A DNA stretch of 64,000 nt, taken from contig CAZJUR010000003.1 of assembly GCA_964549525.1 (NCBI GenBank), forward strand, positions 9,750 through 73,749, written 5' to 3'. Shown piece after piece: positions 31,927 to 38,964 of this stretch (position 1 is its first letter; each line of letters starts with the position of its first letter). The DNA comes from CAZJUR01 sp964549525. Its GTDB lineage: Bacteria; Patescibacteriota; Saccharimonadia; Saccharimonadales; Saccharimonadaceae. Both the position numbers and the translations under genes were made by a program. The notes under the pieces are model-generated. The model was given only the letters and a program-made list of their open reading frames with translations. It was not told where the DNA came from and made no database searches.

Positions 31927-33191
31927 ATATTCTCCTTTATATATTTCTTAAATTGATTGATCGAAAAACAAGATGGAGTAGTTTCTTCATGAAAAAGAGA
32001 AGGTGTTTGGACAGAAAATCGCTGTTTCATATACGAAAAATATTCGTCGTTATTTTCCGTCATAAAGAAATACCGGCCCATTTTCTGTGCAGTATCCCCT
32101 AGCGTACCAGAGCCTGCAAATGGGTCATATATCAAATCTCCTTTGTATGAGTAATATTGAATTATTTTACGACACAGCGTTTCTGGAAAAACAGCTGTAT
32201 GATTTTTATTATAAACTGGGTCAATCTTCCAAACATTACTGCTATCATAATCTCCCATAACTTTACTCGCTTCGACAATTTCATTTGGGTACGCACGCAT
32301 ATTCCAGTCAAGTAATTTAGGAGTTTTTTTACGATATACCATGAGCATTTCTGTTACAGTGTTTGGTTTATACCCTAGTGGTTTGCGATGTTGCATGAAG
32401 CCGCCGACTCGATTTTTGACACTAGCTTCAGGTTTGAGCCAAATAATATCATCGATATATTCCCAACCCTCCTCAACTATAATACTATGCAGATCAAAAG
32501 GAATAGGGTAGCGTTTACTCGCGTGTTGTCGACTAACACGAGGAACAATAATCGGTGAGGTATTGATGATAAAAAAACGACCCTCTTTTGTAACACGTGC
32601 TAATTCTCGTACGATTGTTCTCAAAAAATTGAGGTATTCATTGTAACTTTTGTAAAATGTATAGTCCCGTGCGTTGTAATAAGGTGGAGAGGTAAAGGTA
32701 AGATGAAAAGATTCGTCAGGTAATAATTGGAGTGTCTGTAATGCATCGCCGGAGACAATAACATTTTTGAGTACATCTGGCGATACTACTCGCAAATCAA
32801 TTGTCTTTTTTGGAGCTTCGGAAAGCGATTTTAAAAGTATTTCTTGAATCATTTCATTCTCGTGACCAAGTAGTTCATGTATTTTTTTTTGTACGAGAGA
32901 TTTGTCTTTAAAAATCAACAGTGCACGTACTACTTGTATCACAACTTTTGGGTCCGGATCATTAGTAATAGAACATAAAAAAGAGATAGATTTAGGGTCA
33001 CGTAATCTGCCCAGAGACGATACCGCTTCCCGTCGAACGTGCGAATGAGTATCGTGTTTGATAATTTTTTTAAAATATTTTACAAGACTTTGATCTTTCA
33101 GTTTCCCGAGTTCTTTGACTGCATGAAGACGAACGCTCGGCTTTTCCGCTTCAAGCGCCTTTACTAAAACATTTCTTTCTTCTACTCCCAT
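31923..33191 (-). CDS. DNA methyltransferase (N4-cytosine type) fused to N-terminal HEAT repeats
   Basis: 422 aa. The methyltransferase begins near residue 140: catalytic motif IV is TSPPYYNARDYTFYKSYNEY and the SAM-binding motif I is DPFAGSGTLGDTAQK near the C-terminus, so motif order is the permuted beta class; SPPY points to N4-cytosine. The first 130 residues are four HEAT-like repeats (SVRLHAVKELGKLKD, HVRREAVSSLGRLRDP, VVIQVVRALLIFKD). It should protect the host site cut by the adjacent nuclease. TATACT (33205-33210) ends 13 nt before the start. Confidence 0.9.
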   Translation of the reverse strand: MGVEERNVLVKALEAEKPSVRLHAVKELGKLKDQSLVKYFKKIIKHDTHSHVRREAVSSLGRLRDPKSISFLCSITNDPDPKVVIQVVRALLIFKDKSLVQKKIHELLGHENEMIQEILLKSLSEAPKKTIDLRVVSPDVLKNVIVSGDALQTLQLLPDESFHLTFTSPPYYNARDYTFYKSYNEYLNFLRTIVRELARVTKEGRFFIINTSPIIVPRVSRQHASKRYPIPFDLHSIIVEEGWEYIDDIIWLKPEASVKNRVGGFMQHRKPLGYKPNTVTEMLMVYRKKTPKLLDWNMRAYPNEIVEASKVMGDYDSSNVWKIDPVYNKNHTAVFPETLCRKIIQYYSYKGDLIYDPFAGSGTLGDTAQKMGRYFFMTENNDEYFSYMKQRFSVQTPSLFHEETTPSCFSINQFKKYIKENI

Positions 33192-33405
33192 ACGTATCTA
33201 TCTCAGTATATCAGCAACGAAGATCATGAAGAATTGTATGATGAAATTTTCTCTGAAATGGCTCCCTTGTATGCTGAAATTCGAACCTATTTCGAGCAAA
33301 ATGGCTGAGCTTACAAATTTTTGTTGGAAATAGGTTCGAGCTTCGTCGTATAATTGATTTAGATCAAGACTATCGTGCCGCTCGCGCGGCGCGTAAATAT
33401 CAATT
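33192..33405 (+). other. Gene-free stretch with possible coding debris and an inverted repeat
   Basis: No intact gene. One frame is open to TGA 33306-33308 and reads like a protein C-terminus (YISNEDHEELYDEIF, then APLYAEIRTYFEQNG). Another ends at 33419 with RRIIDLDQDYRAARAARKYQ. Neither has a start codon. A perfect 13-bp inverted repeat (33281-33293 with 33327-33339, 33-nt loop) carries the sequence TCGAACC/GGTTCGA, like a tRNA T-arm. The region also holds the methyltransferase promoter on the reverse strand. Confidence 0.35.
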
Positions 33406-33479
33406 TGGCTGGGGATGAGGGATTCGAACCCCCGATCATGGGACCAGAACCCACTGCCTTACCACTTGGCCAATCCCCA
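33406..33479 (-). tRNA. tRNA-Gln (anticodon CTG)
   Basis: A 74-nt cloverleaf with encoded CCA. Acceptor stem TGGGGAT pairs with ATCCCCA (33473-33479 with 33410-33416); the anticodon loop is TTCTGGT, giving CTG; T-arm GGGGGTTCGAATCCCTC. A TATAAT box on the same strand (33489-33494) ends 9 nt before the 5' end. Confidence 0.95.
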
Positions 33480-33669
33480 CTAACTACGATTATACTTGAA
33501 AGGTACGAGGGTTCGAATCTGAGATTCGACCCACCTTTGGCGGGTCCGAAACTTCACGATTGCCAACTAGTTAGCATCGGAAGGTTTCCTTGCGAAGTGT
33601 CGCTGACACTTCTCACCCCGATCATGGGACCAGAACCCACTGCCTTACCACTTGGCCAATCCCCACTAA
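33430..33669 (-). repeat. 54-bp direct repeat of the 5' half of tRNA-Gln
   Basis: Bases 33430-33483 and 33616-33669 are identical over 54 bp, 186 bp apart. The second copy holds the acceptor 5' strand, D-arm and complete anticodon arm of tRNA-Gln, but no T-arm or acceptor 3' strand. It has its own TATACT box (33679-33684) 13 nt ahead of the tRNA-like start. Confidence 0.9.
33484..33615 (-). other. Hairpin-rich spacer joined to the truncated tRNA copy
   Basis: The 132 bp between the two repeat copies hold a perfect 8-bp hairpin GAAGTGTC/GACACTTC (33594-33601, 33605-33612) and two overlapping, mutually exclusive hairpins: GGGTTCGAATC with GATTCGACCC (33509-33519, 33523-33532), and GACCCACC with GGCGGGTC (33528-33535, 33539-33546). 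The first contains a T-arm-like GGTTCGAATC. On the reverse strand a transcript would join the tRNA-Gln 5' half to these structures. Confidence 0.45.
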
Positions 33670-33746
33670 TCTGTGAAAAGTATAACAAATCGCTGCTTGA
33701 CGAGCAATCAATCACTTGGTACGATAGAAAAACATTAACAAATTAA

Positions 33747-33852
33747 ATATCAAGAGGCAGGGAGAGGACTAGCTCGACGATCTGCCAGCAACCAATCGTA
33801 GATTACGATCAGGTGCTCCAACTAGCCGCCTGCTTATCAGACGGAATGATGT
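33747..33852 (+). promoter_or_regulatory. SAM-I clan riboswitch aptamer
   Basis: The core matches the S-box consensus: ATCAAGAG, then GAGAGGACTAGCTCGACGAT, then CTGCCAGCAACC, and AGGTGCTCC downstream. Helices can be drawn: P1 ATATCA (33747-33752) with TGATGT (33847-33852); P2 GGCAG with CTGCC; P3 ATCGTA/TACGAT; P4 CCGCCTG/CAGACGG with one mismatch. A CTAG/CTAG pair can join the P2 loop to J3/4 as the pseudoknot. It senses S-adenosylmethionine and lies just ahead of a methionine-pathway PLP enzyme. Confidence 0.87.
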
Positions 33853-33864
33853 GAAACAACATTT

Positions 33865-33914
33865 CTCCTTTCCATGCAGCATGAGCAAGCATAATTAACG
33901 AAAGGAGTTTTTTT
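33865..33914 (+). terminator. Riboswitch expression platform: terminator that contains the ribosome-binding site
   Basis: CTCCTTT (33865-33871) pairs with AAAGGAG (33901-33907), followed by seven T (33908-33914). An inner ATGC/GCAT can extend the stem. AAAGGAG is also the Shine-Dalgarno site of the gene starting at 33920, so the same hairpin could stop transcription and hide the site. Confidence 0.75.
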
Positions 33915-33919
33915 ATTTT

Positions 33920-35089
33920 ATGAAACAATCAAGGGGCTTTCATACAAAATTAGTGCACGCAGCTGAAGAGCCAGATCATGCCACTGGCGCAATCGCACCT
34001 ATCCTGGTGAGATCGAAAACATTTGCCCAACCAGGTTTAGGCAAAACCCCAACTTGGCAGTATTCGCGTGGCAAAAATCCTACTAGGAGTATTCTAGAAA
34101 AAAAATTATCAATTCTCGCAGGCGGTGGACAGACAACTGTTTTTGGATCTGGTGATGCTGCGACCACAATGTTTTTATTGACACTAAAACCCGGCGATCA
34201 TATTTTGGCCTGTCAAGAATTATATGGTGGAACAGTGAGATTATTTGACCAATTGTTCGCGAAGTTTAAGATTTCGGTTAGTTATATCGACATAGAAGAT
34301 GAAGCAGAAATCAAAAAAAATCGGACAAAAAATACGGTAGCTATCTGGGTAGAAAGTCCCACTAATCCCAAGCTCGGAGCCATCGATCTCCGACGTGTAG
34401 GCGTGCTTGCAAAAAAATATGCTTTACATTATGTAGCTGATCTTACCTTTGCACCGCCGTGTGCAGTCCAACCATTTGACTACGGTGTTGATACGGTCAT
34501 TTATAGTCTCAGTAAATATTTTGCTGGACATAACGATGTGATTGGGGGCGCAGTAGTAACAAAAGATAAAAAATTAAACGAACAACTCGAATGGCTGCAA
34601 TGGTCAGTCGGTGCATGTCTTTCGCCCGACGAATGTTATCGAGTTATTCAAGGTTTGAAAACACTGAAGTTGCGATGGGATCATGTCAGCCAAACTGCGG
34701 ATCAGGTTGCTGCTTTTTTGAATAATCATAGCAAAGTTAAAGCCGTATACCATCCGACAATTACTGGACATGATTCTCGAGGCGTACTGGCTCGTCAGAT
34801 GCATCAACGATATGGCAGCGTGATTGGTTTTGATCTGGTAACATCGGAGAAAGCAAAGCTTGTTCAATTTGTTGAGCAGTTAGTTCGCTTAAGAATTGTC
34901 ATATATGGTGAAAGCTTGGCGAGTCCAGAAACAATTATTGCTCATCCGGCGAGCATGAGTCATCGCGGGATGACCGAAGCACAACGTCGTGCACGAGGTA
35001 TTACAAATAACTTTTTCCGTCTCAGTGTTGGGTTTGAGGATAGCCAGGATATCATTCAGGCGCTAGATGACGCTTTGAGTGCGATATAA
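33920..35089 (+). CDS. Cys/Met metabolism PLP-dependent enzyme (cystathionine gamma-synthase-like)
   Basis: 389 aa, complete fold-type I enzyme. N-terminal YSRGKNPTRSILEKKLSILA, cofactor-phosphate loop FGSGDAATTMFLL, WVESPTNPKLGAIDL, and the PLP lysine in YSLSKYFAGHNDVIGGAVV; C-terminal HPASMSHRGMTEAQRRARGI. ADLTFAPP replaces the usual VDNTFATP. Family members include cystathionine gamma-synthase, gamma-lyase and O-acylhomoserine sulfhydrylase; sequence alone does not separate them. The SAM riboswitch ahead argues for a step in methionine supply. No other methionine gene is in the window. Confidence 0.92.
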   Translation: MKQSRGFHTKLVHAAEEPDHATGAIAPILVRSKTFAQPGLGKTPTWQYSRGKNPTRSILEKKLSILAGGGQTTVFGSGDAATTMFLLTLKPGDHILACQELYGGTVRLFDQLFAKFKISVSYIDIEDEAEIKKNRTKNTVAIWVESPTNPKLGAIDLRRVGVLAKKYALHYVADLTFAPPCAVQPFDYGVDTVIYSLSKYFAGHNDVIGGAVVTKDKKLNEQLEWLQWSVGACLSPDECYRVIQGLKTLKLRWDHVSQTADQVAAFLNNHSKVKAVYHPTITGHDSRGVLARQMHQRYGSVIGFDLVTSEKAKLVQFVEQLVRLRIVIYGESLASPETIIAHPASMSHRGMTEAQRRARGITNNFFRLSVGFEDSQDIIQALDDALSAI

Positions 35090-35090
35090 T
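35085..35090 (+). promoter_or_regulatory. Leaderless-type -10 box inside the upstream stop region
   Basis: TATAAT ends 7 nt before ATG 35098 and overlaps the stop codon of the PLP-enzyme gene, so the FMN reductase is transcribed independently of the riboswitch. Confidence 0.6.
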
Positions 35091-35097
35091 AATATCT

Positions 35098-35646
35098 ATG
35101 ATTACAATCGGCATTATTATTGGCTCTACGCGACCCGGCAGAGTAGCGCCTCAAGTTGCAAATTGGTTTTATAAAGAAGCTCGTCAATCTCAGGCAGCAC
35201 ATTTTGAACTCATCGATATTCGTGATTTTAATCTCCCGCTTCTCGATGAAGATAGGCCAGCTAAAGTCAGTAAAGAGCATACTAGAAAATGGAGCTTTAC
35301 CATAGATCGATTGGATGGGTTTGTTTTCGTGACAGCCGAACACAACAATTCATTTCCAGCAAGTTTAAAAAATGCGATTGACTATTTAAACAGTGAATGG
35401 AGCTATAAACCCGTAGCCTATGTCGCGTACGGTTTTGCACTGGGCCATCGTGCTGTCCAAGCGCTTCGTCCAATTGCCGCCCAATTTCACCAGTATGATT
35501 TACGTGAAACTGTTCATATCCAATTAGATGGAAGTGACACTGTGCCAATTTTAGATAAACATACCACACAAGCCAAAGAGGTGATTCAATCAATTGCCTT
35601 TTGGTCAGAACAGATGAAAGTCGCTCGACAAAAACTAGCATCATAG
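35098..35646 (+). CDS. NADPH-dependent FMN reductase family protein
   Basis: 182 aa, flavodoxin-like fold. The FMN phosphate loop is GIIIGSTRPGRVAPQVANW at the N-terminus, and the second flavin contact is TAEHNNSFPASLKNAIDYL near residue 80, with KPVAYVAYGF after it. Such enzymes reduce quinones, azo compounds or iron with NAD(P)H in the cytoplasm. Leaderless promoter. Confidence 0.93.
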   Translation: MITIGIIIGSTRPGRVAPQVANWFYKEARQSQAAHFELIDIRDFNLPLLDEDRPAKVSKEHTRKWSFTIDRLDGFVFVTAEHNNSFPASLKNAIDYLNSEWSYKPVAYVAYGFALGHRAVQALRPIAAQFHQYDLRETVHIQLDGSDTVPILDKHTTQAKEVIQSIAFWSEQMKVARQKLAS

Positions 35647-35685
35647 AAATTTTGTATTTTTAAGCGCAAGTAGTATGATATACCT

Positions 35686-36237
35686 ATGAATAACGATCAA
35701 TCACCCCAACCACAAAAACAAAGCATCTGGAGTAAACTTTTCGGTGGCAGTAAAAAACAAGATACTGCGCCGCAAACAGATCAGTCACCTGCGACTCCGC
35801 CCACGCCACCACCCACCATCGAACCAACTGCGCCAGTTATTCCAGTAACTGACACGCCTGTAGCATCAACACCGATGCCCGATCCTACCACTGAACTTCC
35901 GCCTACGGATGCAAGCCCAAGCATGGAAAATGATTTTAGTATTCCTGCACCAGAAGAAGTCGTGACACCTACTGCTTCGCCTGCAGACACAGTGCAATCT
36001 ACGGCGGTTCCACCTACTTCTCCAGATATAAATGTCAATGTTTCTGTGGAGCAACCACCATCATCTCCGCAAGCAAGTTCGACTGATATTCCACAACCTC
36101 CCGTTGACCCAATGGTTTCTCCCGCACCTTCTCCTTCTGTAGAATCCTCTTTTACTCCAAGTCAGTCAGCAGGGACAAACGATACAGTTTCAACCGAAGA
36201 CGATAAGAATACTCCACCAAATCTTACGGCAGTATAA
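35686..36237 (+). CDS. Proline/serine/threonine-rich low-complexity protein
   Basis: 183 aa, unknown. It begins MNNDQSPQPQKQSIWSKLFG, then is almost wholly P, S, T, V and D with no hydrophobic helix and no cysteine. It is likely disordered. The short amphipathic IWSKLFGG near the start could touch the membrane. A TATGAT box (35674-35679) ends 6 nt before the ATG. Compositional bias makes homology hard to judge, but the frame is open throughout with a clear promoter. Confidence 0.6.
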   Translation: MNNDQSPQPQKQSIWSKLFGGSKKQDTAPQTDQSPATPPTPPPTIEPTAPVIPVTDTPVASTPMPDPTTELPPTDASPSMENDFSIPAPEEVVTPTASPADTVQSTAVPPTSPDINVNVSVEQPPSSPQASSTDIPQPPVDPMVSPAPSPSVESSFTPSQSAGTNDTVSTEDDKNTPPNLTAV

Positions 36238-36292
36238 ATTTATATAACTTTTACTTATATCTGAGATTTTAAAAAGAGATGTAATGTGTTGC

Positions 36293-36310
36293 AAAAAGCA
36301 CAAGCTTTTT
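36293..36310 (+). terminator. Small intrinsic terminator
   Basis: AAAAAGC (36293-36299) pairs with GCTTTTT (36304-36310), 4-nt loop, T-rich 3' arm. It separates the low-complexity gene from the secreted-protein gene. Confidence 0.5.
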
Positions 36311-36333
36311 CATGATGAATATAAGATATACTA

Positions 36334-36370
36334 GAAGTACACCTTTAGCCATAAACGAAAGGAGTACTTC
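36334..36370 (+). promoter_or_regulatory. 12-bp dyad enclosing the ribosome-binding site of the secreted-protein gene
   Basis: GAAGTAC-A-CCTTT (36334-36346) pairs with AAAGG-A-GTACTTC (36358-36370), leaving one A-A mismatch and an 11-nt loop. The right arm contains the AAAGGAG site and ends one base before ATG 36372. A TATACT box at 36327-36332 puts the transcript start inside the left arm, so this could be a DNA operator, an RNA hairpin, or both. Confidence 0.55.
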
Positions 36371-36371
36371 T

Positions 36372-36752
36372 ATGAAAATTGCAACTAAAACGCTTGTCAC
36401 CTTGTTGATCGTAACGGTGGTGACATTATCGAGTAATAGCTTTGTGAGCGCTATGTCAGATACAGCGAGACGCTCTGAGCATCGACTTATGCGTATTACT
36501 AAAAAACACGATCGTAAACTAGAACTTCAAGCCGAAATACTTGGTATATCGACCGAGCAATTACGTGAAGAACTAAAGACCAGCACTTTTGACCAAGTGC
36601 TAAAAAAACACGGCTTTGCAGATAGAGATGCCTTTCGAACAGCCATGATAGGTAAAATTAAAGACGAGTTAAAAAAACGGGGCTGGTCAGATGAAAAAAT
36701 GCAACGTGTCGTCGAAAAACGGCTCAAACGCCTCTATCATAAAAACGCCTAA
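36372..36752 (+). CDS. Small secreted helical protein
   Basis: 126 aa. A signal peptide (MKIATKTLVTLLIVTVVTLS, cleavage likely after VSA near residue 27) is followed by a charged helical domain (LEILGISTEQLREEL-like, DAFRTAMIGKIKDELKKRGW, MQRVVEKRLKRLYHKNA). The mature part looks like two short helical repeats of a periplasmic or cell-surface protein; no family was recognised. AAAGGAG starts 14 nt before the ATG. Overlaps the PAP2 gene by 1 nt (TAATG), so the two are coupled. Confidence 0.75.
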   Translation: MKIATKTLVTLLIVTVVTLSSNSFVSAMSDTARRSEHRLMRITKKHDRKLELQAEILGISTEQLREELKTSTFDQVLKKHGFADRDAFRTAMIGKIKDELKKRGWSDEKMQRVVEKRLKRLYHKNA

Positions 36753-37225
36753 TGGACGCAGCAATCCGCATACTTGCCGATGGCATGATGATACCGATCG
36801 TGGGTATCGGAGCTTATTTTTTGGTTACGAAAATCCCACATCAACAAAAGCTCTCCAGCTATTCTCGTATGATTATGGCAGGACTTACAGCACTACTGCT
36901 CGCTAAACTCATCGGTTCGATATGGCAACCGGATGCAGCACGTCCTTTCATAGAAATGGGTGTTGCGGCCAAAGCTGCCTATCTAGACAACGCCGGATTT
37001 CCTTCAGATCATGTATTATTTGGGTCAGTAGTCGCTTTTGCGGTTTGGTTTGAAGCACGATACAAAAAAATAGCGCTACTACTTTTTCTACTGGTAGGAC
37101 TAGTCGCTGTTGGTCGCGTATTGGCGCTTGTCCACACACCGCTCGATTGTCTCGGGGGATTTATTTTCGCGGCCTTTGGCGCGTTGTGGTATCTGACTAA
37201 GCCAAGAGAAATAAAAAAAACATAG
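36752..37225 (+). CDS. PAP2-type membrane phosphatase
   Basis: 157 aa, four to five membrane helices. PAP2 motif two is GFPSDHVLFGS (PSDH for PSGH) and motif three is GRVLALVHTPLDCLGG, with the catalytic histidine and aspartate. The family removes phosphate from undecaprenyl diphosphate or phosphatidic acid; recycling of the cell-wall lipid carrier is a plausible role. Translationally coupled to the secreted protein upstream. Confidence 0.85.
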   Translation: MDAAIRILADGMMIPIVGIGAYFLVTKIPHQQKLSSYSRMIMAGLTALLLAKLIGSIWQPDAARPFIEMGVAAKAAYLDNAGFPSDHVLFGSVVAFAVWFEARYKKIALLLFLLVGLVAVGRVLALVHTPLDCLGGFIFAAFGALWYLTKPREIKKT

Positions 37226-37251
37226 GTATTTTCTGTATCTCTATCACTTGA

Positions 37252-38328
37252 TTATAGATCGTTATTTTTTGGCTTATCAAGCACCAGTGCTTCAACACCT
37301 GGACTAGTGTTAGCTATTTTTACCACGTCTTTATCGATTTTACCGAGTTCTTTGTGGGCATTATTGTAATGATTCACCGTCGTGCCGAGACTATTGCCAA
37401 GTTTTTGCATATATTGATCATAGCTCGCAATGTGTTTCCCGAGCTGGCCGACTCGCAGCTGAATATCTTTGGCTTGTTCTTCAATTTGCAGACTGCGGAG
37501 TCCCTGTAAAACTGTTTGAAGATACGCCATAAAACTCGTAGGACTCGTGATAATCACTTTTTTCTCAACAAACGCGTATTCCATGAGATCACGGGCATTG
37601 GCACCGCTAGCCCCGACTTTATTGATGAGAAGATCATAGTAAATCGCTTCAGAAGGAATAAACATAAAAGCAAAATCCATCGTTTTTTCTTGAGGTCGAA
37701 TGTACTTAGCAGTTTCATCTATCCGTAGCTTGAGATCTTTTTTAAACTCCGCGACTAAGCGGGCTTTCATCGTTTTATCTTTTTCTTCAATGACACGATT
37801 ATAATTTTCCAGTGAAAATTTCGAGTCAATCGGCAGAATCTTGCCTTTTTCCAGAAAGATCACCGCATCAACGGTCTCGCCATTTTTAAAGCTATATTGA
37901 GCCTGCCATCGATCAGGCGGTAAGACATTTTCCAGTACTTGTGTCAGATAATATTCGCCCAGCACCCCGCGTTGCTTGGGGTTAGCTAGGACATTTTGCA
38001 GTACTTTCAACTCGTCAGCCACATCCACCACACGGCGATTGGTTTCATCGAGCTTTGTCAGACGCGAGGTGACATCTGCCACTAATTTTGCACTTTGGCT
38101 TAGTTGCCGCTGCATCGAAAGATTATTTTTTTCAAGTCCGCTACTAACTGTTTCCTGAATATTCGTACGGAGCTCGCCGACGGTGCGGTTAAGCTCTGTA
38201 AGATCACTTTTTAATAGATCTACGGCGGTATTATTTTTAAGACTTGCAAGTCGTTGATTCATGATCACGATAGCTACCAAAGAAGCGACACAAATAGCAA
38301 TCAATAAAACGATAAACATAAACTCCAT
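37252..38328 (-). CDS. rmuC: RmuC-family protein
   Basis: 358 aa. One N-terminal membrane helix, a long coiled coil (about residues 30-110), then the RmuC nuclease-like domain: NPKQRGVLGEYYLTQVLENV, AVIFLEKGKILPIDSKFSLE and IITSPTSFMAYLQTVLQGLR. RmuC limits inversion recombination at short inverted repeats and has a PD-(D/E)xK fold. TATACT (38336-38341) ends 7 nt before the ATG. Confidence 0.93.
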   Translation of the reverse strand: MEFMFIVLLIAICVASLVAIVIMNQRLASLKNNTAVDLLKSDLTELNRTVGELRTNIQETVSSGLEKNNLSMQRQLSQSAKLVADVTSRLTKLDETNRRVVDVADELKVLQNVLANPKQRGVLGEYYLTQVLENVLPPDRWQAQYSFKNGETVDAVIFLEKGKILPIDSKFSLENYNRVIEEKDKTMKARLVAEFKKDLKLRIDETAKYIRPQEKTMDFAFMFIPSEAIYYDLLINKVGASGANARDLMEYAFVEKKVIITSPTSFMAYLQTVLQGLRSLQIEEQAKDIQLRVGQLGKHIASYDQYMQKLGNSLGTTVNHYNNAHKELGKIDKDVVKIANTSPGVEALVLDKPKNNDL

Positions 38329-38358
38329 ATCGCTTAGTATAGCAAAAGAAAAGACAGA

Positions 38359-38832
38359 TTATCGACTGACTACAAAGAGGGCGATAGTGACGACCACAGT
38401 AAACACGAGGGAGAGCAAGAATGTATAGCTTCGAAGTAGCCACGAAAATGTCACATAGCCAATGATGTTAATAAATAGTAGTGACGCGAGTGCCCATGGC
38501 CAAGATAAACTTGGTAAAAACGTATCGTATAACGGCCAACTTCCTATCAGTAATGCTAATGCCACAAACAAGGGCCGATAAACAAATAATTTTACTAATC
38601 CAACTACGGCGATGATGCCGGTGATGATTGCCGCGATGTGATAAGAATACGTCGTACTTTGTGAACACACACTTTCACTGGCACTTCGACATAGCGCCGG
38701 GCCAATAATAAAACTACTCAGAAGCATAGATAGGCCATAGATCAAGAGAGCACCGATAACTCCTATACCTATAAGTCCGACAACAGTTTGTCGATTAAAT
38801 TCAGAAAAACTTGGTCCAGATGATTCGTTCAT
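38359..38832 (-). CDS. Hypothetical membrane protein, five helices
   Basis: 157 aa, not recognised. Hydrophobic segments at about residues 17-38, 50-70, 75-95, 97-115 and 125-155 leave little soluble part. Two cysteines sit in an outer loop (ALCRSASESVCSQ). It is followed by rmuC 30 nt downstream, but each has its own -10 box; the one here (38838-38843) ends 5 nt before the ATG. Confidence 0.65.
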   Translation of the reverse strand: MNESSGPSFSEFNRQTVVGLIGIGVIGALLIYGLSMLLSSFIIGPALCRSASESVCSQSTTYSYHIAAIITGIIAVVGLVKLFVYRPLFVALALLIGSWPLYDTFLPSLSWPWALASLLFINIIGYVTFSWLLRSYTFLLSLVFTVVVTIALFVVSR

Positions 38833-38895
38833 AACTTATTATATTCATTATACACTATTTGCTGATATTATGCAATAGTCATCTTGTTAAATCCT

Positions 38896-38923
38896 TTGAC
38901 ATTTATTGGAGCTATAGTACAAT
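38896..38923 (+). promoter_or_regulatory. Sigma70-type promoter for the aquaporin gene
   Basis: TTGACA (38896-38901), 16-nt spacer, TACAAT (38918-38923), then a 40-nt leader with GGGGGAG before ATG 38965. Confidence 0.85.
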
Positions 38924-38964
38924 AGGCGTATTAATATAATGTGATAAGGGGGAGTGACACCATT

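Noticed and set aside
33375..33746. A 123-codon open frame across the tRNA-Gln region
   Set aside because: It reads the complement of tRNA-Gln and its 54-bp partial copy (the same GPEPTALPLGQSP appears twice). This is a well-known false ORF over tRNA genes.
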